A stretch of DNA of 64,000 nucleotides from Cristatella mucedo (GCA_009760855.2 WPIO01000022.1:4521001-4585000), one strand, 5' to 3'. Shown: positions 45,471-56,779, numbered from the stretch's first letter. Notes: generated by a model not told the origin, from the sequence alone. A program made the numbers and translations.

Positions 45471-45580
45471 GGTGCCACGCTTGTTTGGCCCCAGTGGTTA
45501 AGGTGCTCGGCCCGACTAAGGTCTGGCCGAGGTCGTGGGCTCGAGCCCGGTGGCATATGTGACAAGAGTAATAATAATCA
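45471..45580 (+). mobile_element. SINE-1 copy
   Basis: GTTTGGCCCCAGTGGTTAAGGTGC (box A with one extra C) and GTCGTGGGCTCGAGCCC (box B). The tail is cut short after GCATATGTGA and followed by AATAATAATC, which is the tail of the next LINE-A. Confidence 0.8.
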
Positions 45581-46190
45581 TAACAGTACCTTCTAGAGTG
45601 CCCTCAGAGAACTCAGCTTTTTTCCTAGGCCCTTTACATTAGCTGCAATGGAAGCATGATCGAATTTTTATTGGTAGCATGCTCAATGAGCAATGAAACA
45701 AGCATAATATGATTTGAGGTGACATGCACATGGTCAGCATACAAATATAGTTAGTGGCAGCATGCAAAGTATTAGCACGCTTAAGCACATAAAGGAAGAA
45801 TCGCGTGGGCCAACTAAATGCTGCGATAATTAGATGCTTTTTAGATCCTTTTTAAATGTGGACAAGTCAGGAGATGTCGTGATGCAGGTCGGGGTGAGTT
45901 CCGGGCTGCGAACTAAAGGTACGGTCTCCAGAGGATTTGGAGTTCATAAGAGGTATAAGTAAGCGATTAGATTCTGAAAGCCGGCCATACGATGCTTAGC
46001 CCGGTTGGGAGTAGATCTGATAGGTAGGCTGGAGCCAAAAAAATGAAGGGACCTAAAAATGAGTGTGCATGCTGTGACGAAAAGTGCGTTTTAGCTGCTG
46101 TTTAAATTTTAGATATCATTAAGTCGGGAGATGACGGGAAGTCAGTCGGAAGTGATTCCTGGCTTTGGGAGCATGCGAAATACCACTAAC
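45581..46190 (-). mobile_element. LINE-A copy plus a second partial copy
   Basis: Hairpin AGAGTGCCCTCAGAGAACTCAGC..CTAGGCCCTTTACATT at 45595-45640, 3' UTR markers at 45716-45800, and the C-terminal codon region to about 46050. From 46075 to 46180 a second segment (GCGTTTTAGCTGCTGTTTAAAT, AAGTCGGGAGATGACGGGAAGTCAGTCGG) repeats the sequence at 45350-45440. Confidence 0.75.
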
Positions 46191-46303
46191 CATTCGATCG
46201 TGTTTCCTTTGCAGCAAACTTAAAGCGCCTAGAAAGAGATTTAGTTCTCTGAGGGCGCTGTATCAAGTGTTTTTTATTATTATCATTATTATTATTATTA
46301 TTA
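46190..46303 (+). mobile_element. LINE-A 3' tail, opposite orientation
   Basis: CAGCAAACTTAAAGCGCC..AGAAAGAGATTTAGTTCTCTGAGGGCGCT followed by TATCAAGTG and ATT units to 46303. It lies head-on against the minus-strand copy. Confidence 0.8.
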
Positions 46304-46324
46304 AATAAAGGACCAGCATACAAT

Positions 46325-46475
46325 TGATTTGGGGCTGGTGCCGCGCTGGTTTGGCCCAGTGGTTGTGTTCGCCCCGACCACGGTCCGGCCGAGGTCGTGG
46401 GCTCGAGCCCCGTTGCATATGTGAAGCGCCTGAATAGAAATTAAGTTCTATTAGGGTGCTAAATGAATGATTTTT
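46325..46475 (+). mobile_element. SINE-1 copy, nearly complete
   Basis: Head GGTTTGGCCCAGTGG (box A) and GGTCGTGGGCTCGAGCCCC (box B), then GCATATGTGAAGCGCCTGAATAG. Tail hairpin: outer AGCGCC (46425-46430) with GGTGCT (46455-46460), inner AATAGAA (46433-46439) with TTCTATT (46446-46452). Ends AAATGAATGA. Seven bases of box A-proximal sequence (AAGG.. in other copies) are lost. Confidence 0.85.
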
Positions 46476-46479
46476 TTTC

Positions 46480-46790
46480 GAAGAACCACTAAACACTTTA
46501 GTCAGAAGAGTGGATGGTACGATGCCCAGCCTGATTAGGGAGGTAGTTCTGCAAGGTGGGCTGGAGCCAGAGAATGAAGGGATCTAAAACTGAGTGGCAA
46601 CTTTTTAATTTGATACGCAGCTTGATGCAGTTTGTGGGATAATGTGGAAACGTGAGTAAAAGTGAGGTAATGTGGAAACTACGCCGCTCGCAACAAAAAA
46701 GTCTGGATACAGATTTTAGCAAATGGTAGTGCATAAAGCAAGCGAACGCCCGAATTCCCCTTATCAGGCAAAACAAAATAGAAAATTCTC
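46480..46790 (-). mobile_element. LINE-A fragment
   Basis: Plus strand GGTACGATGCCCAGCCTGATTAGG, GGCTGGAGCCAGAGAATGAAGGGATC and CGCTCGCAACAAAAAAGTCTGG are reverse complements of LINE-A codons around AYLSDILPHQAKHRTT and SAARLVCRERRS, with deletions. Confidence 0.7.
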
Positions 46791-47360
46791 TAGAGCAGCT
46801 CTAGCTGAATAAGCGTAGCTCTAGAGATTTCAAAAAAGCAGCAAAGTAGCCCAGTGGCTTTAACTTCCGTCCCTCACTCGGTTCGTTCTTAGCAGATTTC
46901 TAAACCTCAATGAACGCATTAATTTAATTCAAGTCGCTCGCCTGCATCTCTGCCAATGAGAAAAGCTACTTGAGCGTAAAGCACGTACGAAATGGTAGCG
47001 AAGCTCATAATGCCATGAAAACGCTACGTGAACTTTATTGACTGAAATGAATATACCCGGATTAAAATCGAAGCGTGAGAGCATTGTCTTACACACTGTC
47101 TTGATACACGTCGCAACATCAGATTTATTTCTTTTGCATTGTTTCGTCTTTTCAGGGACGCCGGGCATAGAAGTACCTTGGGCACTTTAGGGGTGCCAAG
47201 TAAATCGTACCTTATTTGCATCTACGAGAACTACTATTGATCTCTAGATTCCTGCTTCCAGTACTAGAAAACGCAGCTAACTACGACCGGTCCCCATCTT
47301 TTCATAATGCAATAGCCAGTCAATCAAAACATCGCTCACGAGCCATAAATAAAAATAACT
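46791..47360. other. unassigned spacer
   Basis: No gene or named repeat seen. Confidence 0.5.
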
Positions 47361-47502
47361 AGTTCATTCGTTTAGCACCGTAAGAGAATTTAATCTCTAT
47401 TCAGGCGCTTCACGTATACCACGGGGCTCGAGCCCACGACCTCGGTCAGACCATGGTGGGGGCGAGCACCTTAAACGCTGGATCAAACCAGCGCGCCATC
47501 TT
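47361..47502 (-). mobile_element. SINE-1 copy
   Basis: Plus strand shows the tail first (TTAGCACCGTAAGAGAATTTAATCTC..CAGGCGCTTCAC), then GGGGCTCGAGCCCACGACCTCGG (box B), GCACCTTAAACGCTGGATCAAACCAG (box A). Confidence 0.85.
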
Positions 47503-47929
47503 GGGTCCGCGCCTCCTGCATTTCAGTGATAATGCGCTAGTATCCGGCAGACACCGGGAAAAAAGATGACTAAGCTATCGAGAGAATGTCATGGACAAGC
47601 CGATTTGCGCACCTGCGCCGTCCGCTTTCTGAAAACCTAAGCTGGGTCATAATTGAACGTCTTCTCTTCCCTTCAGCTGACAGGCTGAGGAATTTGTGCT
47701 GACACGCTGTGACCTGTCAGTACTTTACATAGCGCACATATCTCTCTCAGTCACTCCAGACGAATCTCCCGTATACACTTTGTGTAGATTAAATGAAGGA
47801 CACTTGATTCAACAGCCTTATTCATCTAGCAGGAGGATAGCCTTAGCAACTATCACCTGCTTGCAGTGGACAAGCAAAGTGTGGCTGTCTTTCAGCAAGT
47901 GAACAACGGCGCCACTGACCAGAATGGCA
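47503..47929. other. unassigned spacer
   Basis: No gene or named repeat seen. Confidence 0.5.
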
Positions 47930-48070
47930 TTCGAATTTGTATAGCGCCGCAAGAGAACTTAATCTCTATTCAGGCGCTTCACATATGCCTCGGGGTTCGA
48001 GCCCGTGACCTCAGCCAGGACTTGGTCGGGGCGAGCACCTTAAACGCTGGAACAAACCTTTGTGCTAGAA
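47930..48070 (-). mobile_element. SINE-1 copy
   Basis: Tail ATAGCGCCGCAAGAGAACTTAATCTC..CAGGCGCTTCAC, then GGGGTTCGAGCCCGTGACCTC (box B) and GCACCTTAAACGCTGGAACAAACC (box A). Confidence 0.85.
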
Positions 48071-48979
48071 CTAACTGCTGGTCGACCAGGCATTGTCGAG
48101 GTCAGGGTCGAGGTCAGGGTCAGGGCTGCTTATGTACGCATACGCAGTTGAATTAGCTGCAAACCAAGAGCAAAATAAGGTACACGGAAAGGCAGGCAAA
48201 AAAAGATTTCTTATTCGTGTCATACTAACAACTAATATTACTGAAATTTTGGAATGCTATATCTGCCAGATCACGATAGCCCAAGATACCATTAGAGGGT
48301 TCAGAAATTACAGCCCGTAGGAACCGAAATTTGATACAATATTTAATCAGGTTTTGCTCTGTGCGTTGCAGTGGTCAGTTTACTTTGGGTTTTACAGTTT
48401 ACCTTACGTTACGTCTGAGATTCTACGTTATGGCTGGTGCTATTTCACGCTTACCTTTATGTGGCTTTAGCAATAGGCTGTTCTAGGCTACAGGAATGGA
48501 CTTGTTATGACAGGATGAGTGTGCTGTTTATTGCTTACTTGCTCCGTGGCCTTCGGTACATGACCGTGTATTTGTGGTGCACCTGTGATTCCTTAGCCGT
48601 GCTTCGAAGCGCCAGCTTCGCTAGTATTTGTCACGCGTTGGCACAAACTATCACTGTCGAGCCTGCAATGCTTGTAGCTAATGACCTGCTGGCAAAAGCC
48701 GCTAAAGTGAATGTGTAATGTATGGTGTAGAAGGTTTTGAATAATCGCAGATAACCCTCAGCAATCGCATTTTGTGCAAATCTCATATCTTGAGACTATA
48801 GGGGTTGTCACTGTACCTAACCTTGCTTTTCAATGTGGACGTTTATAAAGCCTGCACTGCTGTAGGAATCAATTGCCTAAGATCTGAAATAGCTGCTTAC
48901 AATGCCAAAAATCACACCCGTGACAATCCCTTACACAACGTTTTCGAATTAAGTAGAATTTCTTACCTAACCTTAGCGA
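48071..48979. other. spacer with AGGTCA-type direct repeats
   Basis: At 48094-48124 GGTCGAGGTCAGGGTCGAGGTCAGGGTCAGGG is a short tandem of nuclear-receptor-like half sites. No gene recognised. The open frames here have no motif. Confidence 0.35.
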
Positions 48980-49265
48980 ATTGCAGACCAGTACTTACTC
49001 TCCTACTGCCGACTATGGCAGATCCTTTTCAGCGGTCCTGAGCTGCTACTTCTATTCTATTCACAACCTCAACTGCTCTCCTGACTCTGCTATGCTTCCC
49101 ACCTTCTCTTTGTTGCGTGAGACGAAGTCTGTTGGCTACCGAATGCGTACCGAAAGCCACTTAGGCTGTGAGTGCGCTATACAAAACTCTCCTGCGAAAC
49201 ACCCACATGGTCTTTATGACTTTGTGGAGTTACAGACGGAGATACATTACATTACATTACTTTAT
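48980..49265 (+). mobile_element. LINE-B 3' end
   Basis: TACTCTCCTACTGCCGACTATGGC through CTTTTCAGCGGTCCTGAGCTGCTACTTC, GTGAGTGCGCTATACAAAACTC and AACACCCACATGGTC. It ends with GGAGATACATTACATTACATTAC, the (ATTAC)n tail typical of this family. Very similar to copy 1 at 1800-2010. Confidence 0.85.
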
Positions 49266-49369
49266 TGTACGTGATCGGATTTTAGGAAATTGCTTAACCA
49301 CCCGCTTCAGAAATAATACTCACAGCTAATTAGTATCTGACTCAAACTTTAGCGTACATCTATTGCGAC

Positions 49370-49990
49370 CGTCACTGTTCAGTGTCCAGCTCACTGTATT
49401 TGGAGCAATATTTAGCGGCAGCGATATCGGTACCAAAAGATATTGATAGCCAATGCTCTAGTAAGGCCACCACAAAAAACTATTACCTGCACAAGTGACA
49501 ATTCGACTAGATTTCTGCAACTCATTACTTGAAGGTCTTACGGCCAGTGCAATAAGTTGCTAACAGTTAAGGCAAAACTCGGCAGCTAGCCATGTTCATT
49601 AAAAACTTCTCTCAAGCTCCACATTGCATCCCTGCTCAAGAGCTTGCACAGGCTGCGTATCAAGCGTCGACATTCACCTCCTGCCACTAGCCGTTACGCC
49701 TCTACATTATCTTCCGGCAAACCGATCTGAATTAGTTTCATATAAAAGCCTTCCATCGAATCACCGGCGTTTCTTACACTGATCGGTTGCTTGTACCTCT
49801 AAATTAACTTCAAATCTCCTGGTGACCGAGCCCTCAGCTCCATTGCTTTGAAACTTACTACCGATTGACGTGACGTCCTTTCCAGATATGTTAACAAATG
49901 GAAGTTCAGAATCTACGTGCTCCACGACGCCTTTGCAGTCTCCGAGTGAATTTTCCTTTTATGGGATTTGCGTTACACAACTGTGCACGT
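49370..49990 (+). mobile_element. LINE-A copy, strongly decayed
   Basis: GACTAGATTTCTGCAACTCATTACTTG (RLDFCNSLL), GCCAGTGCAATAAGTTG, GGCAAAACTCGGCAGCTAG (QNSAA) and CCGAGCCCTCAGCTCC..GAAACTTACTACCGATTGACGTGACG (family: CCAAAGCCTGGAACTCACTCCCGAC) keep the family order, with many breaks. Confidence 0.6.
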
Positions 49991-50329
49991 CGTGAATAAA
50001 GGTAAGAATGACATAGCTGAGTTCATCGCGCGCCTGCGAACTTGTCTTTTTTCTGAGTGCTTTATTTACCAGAGGATAATTCAGTACATAACTCAGTTCA
50101 TTATTTAGTATTTTGGTGACCGAAGGTCCTCAAGCTCTGTCAAATACTTCGCACTAGAGCCTCAAATTTATGATAGTTTCAGCCATCATCTCTCCTAGAG
50201 CCACTTCGGTAATTTAGTCCCCGACGATCCAAAATGACCTTTCAGTAGGCGAGCCTATCGGCTCCACGTTCTTCCTACTTTCAGCAAAACAGCGTTGCAA
50301 ATTTGGTCCTGCTTAGATAGGGGTACTAG

Positions 50330-50480
50330 AGCGAGCTAGTTTGTTTATTTGCGATATCCCTTCTCGACATCTGTAAAAATCTTCATGGAGCTTTTTCTGT
50401 CTGTTCAATAAGATGCATACAGGTGGTGCAAAACTCGCCGACAGCTAGGCTTGTCTTAGGTGAAACCCAGTTGCCACGCT
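50330..50480 (+). mobile_element. LINE-A fragment
   Basis: TCAATAAGATGCATACAGGTGGTGCAAAACTCGCCGACAGCTAGGCTTGTCT corresponds to LINE-A codons CAIRRLQLVQNSAARLV. Limits uncertain. Confidence 0.5.
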
Positions 50481-51741
50481 GCCCCCCCAGACTTATTTGC
50501 TCGAGGTACATCCCGATGTGCAATGCGATTGAATGCGTATTGTGATGGTTGCAAATGAGATCACAAGCTTCGGTCATTGCGCCTGCTATAATCAGCGACC
50601 AGAAAGCGTATCCGTTAAAGCCCATCAACACATCCGCCATAAAGATACCATATCAGCTCATTAATGGTAACAAAGTGTAAAAACTTTTCAGGCATAATTG
50701 CATGCAGTACTGCTCACACACACGCACACGCAAATTAAATTAACCGTGGAACGTACTTTTATATAAATTTTGTTTAAGGTAAGCATGCACAGATCTAGTC
50801 TTTAGGCGCATAAGGCTTGAACCCGTTGTCGACAAGTAATTGTAAGTTGCATAAGTTGAATTTTAAGTAATGGTTTTTCGGGTCTGCTTCGGTCCTTCTT
50901 TTAACGTGAGGTTAACATAGCCAGTTTTATTATTTTTTTAATCCTTCCTTGTATCTTTTTATTGGCTACATTCTAAGAGCGACCATGTGAGAACTTATTT
51001 CGTGAATCAGCTAGGTAATGGACTTTAACGATGCACCTGCCTGTGAGTCCGAGTGTGATGCATCTGCCTATTATGCTCCGCTTGAGCCGGTCAAGCAAAA
51101 AAGTGAAATAAAACTGTAAGATGCATGCTGTCCAAGTGAGAACGTATTATCGGACTAGGTGTGACGATTCTACGGGTAGCCCAAAATGGCACTAGCTTTA
51201 GAAAATAGCAGTCTGAAGTTGCGAGCTTATCTAATAAATTAAAACGACCCCTACTTTTTCCAAGTTGGTTACAGACGATGCCTCTCCCTCCCGATGGGGT
51301 ATCTTACTTTTAAGCAGCAGCGCATGCGAGAACCCCTTCCCTGGAGTAAGTTCGTAACTATCGGGTCGGTCGTGCTCGGCCATCAGAAAATATGCCTTCC
51401 GCATGTGCCCTCCCTTTTCCAAATGTTTCCACTCGTAAGTATCCTTATAGCTGTAAACTTCCTAAGAAGTGTTCTTGGGTTTTTGGTTTCTAGCGCAAAG
51501 TCCACCTGAACCACGTTGTATTGTCACAGATCCTAAGTGTGGGCACTTCAAACGACTTAACACAGTTTTAGGTTCTGCCTTGTCAGTGCATCAACTACTA
51601 CGCCCGTTTCGCAGACTGTTGCTTCAAAGTTTTCATCATGTATGTGACAGGCAATTAGTGCTTTCCTTAGCAGGAAAGACTTAGTCAAGGCCACCGCTGC
51701 AGGCGCTCATAACTGAAGAAAGCAACACCAGATGAGAGAAT
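50481..51741. other. unassigned spacer
   Basis: No gene or named repeat seen. Confidence 0.5.
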
Positions 51742-52092
51742 TCAAGGTTTTGTCACCATCAACAACACTGTAAGCAGGATGCTTGGAAGCGTGGTGAGTA
51801 GCTGGTTTAGCAGCCTGTTAAGCAGCGTGCTTAGTAGCATTTCTAGCTCTGCAGCAATCCAACCAGTTGCAAAGCTAGAAACCAGCACTACACAAGCTTT
51901 GCTGCTCAGGGACTGAGCCGTCATGTGCAAGGCGAACAGCGGCTGCTTACTGAGCAGCGTAAAGTAGCAATCGCCTATTAAGACTAGCCTCAACTCGGTA
52001 CGGAATTTCCGTGGATACTGCTCAATCGTCTTGACGAAGGGATCTAGCTCGTCCATTAATAAAGCTCCAGCAGCCGAAGAAGAAGATTGCAT
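51742..52092 (-). CDS. hypothetical 116-codon ORF, doubtful
   Basis: An ATG-started frame with a mixed, protein-like N-terminal half (residues such as MDELDPFVKTIEQYPRKFR and LVLIGDCYFTLL) and a leucine-rich C-terminal end (LLSTLLNRLLNQLLTTL). The latter is encoded by a degenerate 12-bp DNA repeat (GTTAAGCAGCGTGCTTAGTAGC region, 51780-51840), so it may be low-complexity noise. A TTTAAAA string lies about 75 bp upstream. No family recognised. It could be chance, an exon, or part of an unknown repeat. Confidence 0.15.
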   Translation of the reverse strand: MQSSSSAAGALLMDELDPFVKTIEQYPRKFRTELRLVLIGDCYFTLLSKQPLFALHMTAQSLSSKACVVLVSSFATGWIAAELEMLLSTLLNRLLNQLLTTLPSILLTVLLMVTKP

Positions 52093-52271
52093 GGTGAAGC
52101 AGGGGAAAAATGAAGCCTCGTATACGCAGCTGTCGAGCCGCACTGTCTGTCAGGGCGAAAAATTTTAAAGTTACGCAGCTCCCTAATGTATCCACGGATT
52201 TCTAAGAAGCTCAAACTTTTAATTCGCACGTACAGTTGTGCAGCTACGTATATATGCAGTCTTTCAGAGCT

Positions 52272-52310
<39 letters not shown>
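52272..52310. repeat. (TA)n microsatellite
   Basis: About 18 TA units directly abutting a SINE-1 tail. Confidence 0.95.
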
Positions 52311-52312
<2 letters not shown>

Positions 52313-52455
52313 ACAATGTATTTATATAGCGCCCTAAGAGAACTTAATCTCTATTCAGGCGCTTCACGTATGCCATGGGGCTTGAGCCCACGAACTCGGC
52401 AAAACTTTGATCGTGATGAGCACTATAACCTCTGGGCCAAACCGGCGCGGCATTT
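52313..52455 (-). mobile_element. SINE-1 copy
   Basis: Tail ATAGCGCCCTAAGAGAACTTAATCTC..CAGGCGCTTCAC, then GGGGCTTGAGCCCACGAACTCGG and GAGCACTATAACCTCTGGGCCAAACC, on the plus strand. Confidence 0.85.
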
Positions 52456-52887
52456 TGTCACTATTTGTTAGCGTTCTATGGGCAGGTCAGCAACTGTAAA
52501 TCCACTAACTCTGCCAACCATCAGCTAGACATATATTACCTAGGGACAGCTCGTGAGCAGTCCCAGCTGCTGACGACACTTTGTTAATCGGGTCTTAAGC
52601 GACCAGTAATCTCGTCCTCAGTGGATTTATCAGCAATCCCACCCTCAGTTGACGAATGTCGTGGGAGCAGCATTCTCAATACTGGTGAAGCAATTTACTT
52701 GATGAATGTCGTCGTTACTGTCGGCTATTACTGACACTGAGTTAAGACTGCCTTCGCGATGAGACAATATGCAATCAGCAGAATCTGACATGTCACCAGC
52801 AGCTGTTGGGGCGACAAACTCACTAACATATAAATAAATGTGTATACATTGTGTATTTTCGTTCACCTTTTCGAGAGCTCGCGTTAC
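52456..52887. other. unassigned spacer
   Basis: No gene or named repeat seen. Confidence 0.5.
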
Positions 52888-52955
52888 ATAATAATAATGA
52901 TGCATTGTATATAGCTCCCTCTGGGAGCTCAATCTCTTTCTTTTATCACCCAGTA
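52888..52955 (-). mobile_element. LINE-A 3' hairpin tail
   Basis: AATAATAATGATGCATTGTATATAGCTCCCTCTGGGAGCTCAATCTC. Only the tail and hairpin survive. Confidence 0.55.
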
Positions 52956-53284
52956 TGCAATACAATAGTAAGAGTCTATAAAATAGCAGCCATAATCCTT
53001 CTTTGTTTACCACACTGAGAGCTAAATCTCTATGCGATTTGCGACTAGCAGCGAGAGAAGCAATAACCAAGACCTAATGGCAAGCTAGATACCAAGCTCA
53101 GACAAGCATGCGAAATCGGACAAAAAGACACTTGGTGCCGCAATGAGTACGATAACTGATAGCAAGACGCACTTTGACATTATAAAGAAAGCACTCTAAG
53201 CAAAAAAAAGATTGAATAGGGCTTAGAGAAAGCCGACGGCTAAGATTTTAATGCTGCAAAGTAAAGAATGTGGTGAAGAAATAC

Positions 53285-53362
53285 AAAATTAAAGTGCCTA
53301 TACAGAGATTGAATTCTCTGGGAGCGCTATATCAAATGCATTATTATTATTGTTATTATTGT
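53285..53362 (+). mobile_element. LINE-A 3' hairpin tail
   Basis: AAAGTGCCTATACAGAGATTGAATTCTCTGGGAGCGCT, then ATATCAAATGC and ATT units to about 53360. Confidence 0.7.
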
Positions 53363-53399
53363 AAGCGGAAAGCAAATTTCCATTTTTGCACCGTACAAG

Positions 53400-53745
53400 C
53401 TGAAGGCCCTATCACAAAAACTTTCCATTAAGTGCGAGGAACGGGGCAACCTTAAATCCTTTGGAAACCGCTCCTTTAATTCGTATTTACCCAAAGCCTG
53501 GAACTCACTCCTGACTAGCGTTAAAACATAATTTGACTTGACAAAATTTTAAAATAAGCTAAAAAAGAATCCTGCTCCTCGCAGTATTTGCTGGATCCTT
53601 GCGTATTGTACTTTTTATGCGTGCTGACGCTTTGCATGGTATATCTAACCATAATTACGTGCTTTCTTAACTGCAAATGTGAAGTGTTTTGACAGAGATA
53701 AAGTTCGCTGGGGCAATATGAAAAATCTATTATTATTAATATTGT
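53400..53745 (+). mobile_element. LINE-A 3' end
   Basis: AACCTTAAATCCTTTGGAAACCGCTCC, ATTTACCCAAAGCCTGGAACTCACTCCTGAC (codons of APKAWNSLP), the 3' UTR, AGAGATAAAGTTCGCTGGGGC hairpin remnant and an ATT-rich tail at 53727-53745. Confidence 0.75.
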
Positions 53746-53754
53746 TAAGCCAAT

Positions 53755-54769
53755 GAGTGGGTTTTGCGAGCTCAAGCTGGTGGAGCAGTGGGGGCATACT
53801 GGTGGCTTCGTACAAGCCAGAGGAGTGGCTTTTAGACCAGAGAGATAATCTTGAAAGCTATGCTTTGCGTGGGCCAGTAAAGCTCGGACAGAAGTGATGT
53901 GATGTGGAAGCTACACCGCTGATGTTGTACCAGAGGATCTTCTGAGCTTTGCACTAGTTGCACAGAGATGTAGGTTTAGATAGGGTTTCCTGAATTAATA
54001 GAGTTGCGTAATCAAGCCGCGATGCCGTGAACTAGTTTCACTCTTTGATTATGATCTGAATATGCCCTAATTTTGGTCATGAAATTCAGGTAAATGAATG
54101 CCGAATTGATAGCGGAGGTAATGTGATCCTCCAATTCTGACTTCTTTTGGTGCAGCCTCCTCAGATTTCGGGCAGACCTCGGGGAAGTAAGCTAGTTGAA
54201 CCGATCTTGAGTGTGAGGGTTTTCAACTGTAGAATGACACTAGTTTTGACCGAAATAATTACGGTGTTCCTATTATCGTCCAGCTGCAGAAAATAGGTGG
54301 CCATAAAAGTGCGAACTTGACCAATGCAGGCAGCAGGGAAAGTGTTACAGTTTGTCAGTACGTCAGTCGGATGCGGAGTAAAGCTTGGGTTGATCAAAGG
54401 ATAGGCTTTTTTGAGTGAAATTAGTGTAAAGTGAAAGATGAGACTGAGTTCAGCGATGACATCGGCCACGGGAAGAATATAGATGGTGAAAAGATGGGGC
54501 TTAACAATGAAATGTGAGGTGCTCCATATACTAAGGTCATCCTGGATGACCCACAGCCCTGGACAGCCCACTACACTCTGACATCGCTCGCTCAGGCAGC
54601 GCCTAGCCCAATTTAGCAATCCGTCAGTTCTGGAAAATCGTGACAAATGGCGCAGCCAAAACAATCTGGTGGTCAATTGTGTCAGCTGCTGATGAGAGAG
54701 TACTACCAGAGAGAGCCGACCCTGATCACAATTGTCATTGTAAACCCGTATGAAGGCAGTATATGGCAA
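53755..54769 (-). mobile_element. LINE remnant with RT palm (divergent LINE-A relative)
   Basis: The minus-strand frame 54161-54769 contains FWLRHLSRFSRTDGLLNWAR and LSERCQSV (RT motif after the palm Asp), then PHLFTIYILPVADVI (family GPLLFTLYxxPLxDVI), and near its end LKTLTLKIGSTSLL. Downstream 53775-54150 decays into frameshifted thumb and C-terminal sequence. A shorter, older copy than the reference LINE-A. Confidence 0.6.
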
Positions 54770-54854
54770 CGGTTAGCTCGAAGCTCGATCGAAACTTACT
54801 GGCAAGTTCCGATGAACTTATATCGTGGTTGTGCAAGAATAGTGGAGATGCATT

Positions 54855-54985
54855 CTATAGACTAGGACCACAGAGCTAGAGCTTCTGCCGCCAGCAGAAA
54901 TTAAGTTAAACAAAAGGACAGCTAATTTACTTACTGTCGAGTGGACCTGCCGTTGACAAGGCTGAGGCAGCACCTGCAGCTAAGT
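54855..54985 (-). mobile_element. LINE-B fragment, unexpanded interval
   Basis: AGAGCTAGAGCTTCTGCCGCCAGCAG, GGACAGCTAATTTACTTACTGTCGAG and CTGAGGCAGCACCTGCAGCTAAG align with 20080-20175 in the same order. The minisatellite interval has normal length here. Confidence 0.5.
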
Positions 54986-55357
54986 GAGACTGAATTAAAC
55001 AGTCGCGGGCCTATTGTTTTTGAAGTGAACATTTCTTTTTTGTACCCCTGATTAACTTGCAGACAGTGCAATTCTTGTGGCAAAAGAGAAAATGACTTTT
55101 TCATTTAAAATGAAATTATCGCCCATATTTAGCCCCAAATGCCTAGGCTTACTTGTTTTTCTTAGCCCTGAAAATTGGGGCTCACTTCAGAATAGACTAG
55201 AGTGGGAACTTGGCTAATTAAATCTTTAGCTGTTCATTATGGTACGCAGCAATTGAACCATTTCTGAATATTACGGTAGACTGCAATGACGGTGAAAAAT
55301 TCAAGGCAGTTGATCGCTTAAGTTGACATAAGTATCACAATACATCGCGTGAAATGA
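54986..55357. other. unassigned spacer
   Basis: No gene or named repeat seen. Confidence 0.5.
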
Positions 55358-55585
55358 CTTAATAATAATAAAAGCAATACATTTTTGTAACCACCTGAGG
55401 GAAATTAATCTCTTTCTAGGCACGTTATAGTTGCTGCTTTAAATAAAGAATGATCAAAAGGTTAGTAGCAACGTGCAAAATGTCAACACGCATAACATGG
55501 TTAGAGGTGACATGCATAAAATTCAACATGTAAATAAGGTAAGCGGCAGCATGCATGGTTTCAGCACGCATAAGCATACAGGTTT
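55358..55585 (-). mobile_element. LINE-A 3' end
   Basis: AATAATAATAAAAGC tail, hairpin CACCTGAGGGAAATTAATCTCTTTCTAGGCACG, 3' UTR markers GGTTAGAGGTGACATGCATA and GGCAGCATGCATGGTTTCAGCACGC. Confidence 0.8.
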
Positions 55586-56779
55586 AAGAACATATGGATT
55601 ATAAAGCTGATTTAGCTACGGTCGACCAAAAACGCCGAATGCGACCGTCCTTAATTACAGGGCATAGAGCAGCAATTATAAAACTTACACCTGACTTTTA
55701 ACGCAACCGTAGAATTGGGCAGGAACACCTATTCCCCACCATTTTTGCTGCGGATGCTTAACCATCTTGTGATTAAATTTATACTCAGCCATTAATAGCA
55801 AGAAAACAAGCTAACTGAAATTAATTGAGGAAAGAAATTGACTATTTTAGCATGCAATTGTAAATCAATACTTTGATTGATTGGTTTTTGTAACTTCTAC
55901 CTTTGTACGTATGCCGATGAACCAGGATAACTTTCGTGAAAATGAAAAGATAATTTTTTTGGCTTTACTTACGAAAGGGTATGCAATGCGCAGACATTTC
56001 TAGGCTTCTGAAGCGTTTCGGCGCTTTTCAGGCTGCCATGTTGCCCCAAGAGTCATGCTGGCAGTGTGGACAGCCAGGCTATAGCTAACGTTCGTTGATC
56101 GGTTAATAATGCTACCTCCGACATTTTTCGAAGCCAGGACCACATTTTTTCATCATCCATTACATGAACTAGCAGCCCGGGCCTAACAGAATCGGTGGCT
56201 ACGTAAAACTCCGCTCTTTTCAGATATAGCTCTGAGCGTAGATGCTCTTAGCGGCTAGCCCATAGATGCTCCAGAGCTGAATTTTGCTTTTTGGTTAATC
56301 TTAGATTAAATTTAGATAAAAAAAATATTCTTGAGACGGCCATTTGCTTTCCAAGCCTTCCAGTTTAGTTTCTGCAGTTGAATAGCATAGGGTCAGCTGC
56401 TAGCACTGTACACATTAAAATTGGACTCGCTACTTACGCTCGACTTGACGCTATTCAAAAGAAGCTGAAACCACGCCTCTTCCTAGCTTCATTTGCTTGG
56501 TACGTGCGAATGTCATTCATGTTCGTAGGTGTCTTGTACTTTCTAATGTTACTACCACTAATTAGTTAACATGCTACCTTTCTTGCAAGATTCTAGGCAA
56601 ATATTGTGTTCTCATGAAAGGCGCATACAAATAGTATTCCTTTTCAATATTCGGATCAAAAACTGACCCATTTGAGGCAGCATCAGTGCAGCAGCTAGTG
56701 GATAAACGACAGAAAATGCCTCCAGGTAAAGAACATCCGACATGCTGACATCAGGCAGGGTCAATATTCTGTTAAACGA
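55586..56779. other. unassigned spacer
   Basis: No gene seen. The frame 56378-56569 (63 codons) ends in a hydrophobic stretch but has no other support. Confidence 0.45.

Noticed and set aside
46325-46410. tRNA gene
   Set aside because: Box A and box B fit, but the sequence recurs at eight or more sites with a common non-tRNA tail and has no intact cloverleaf, so it is SINE-1.
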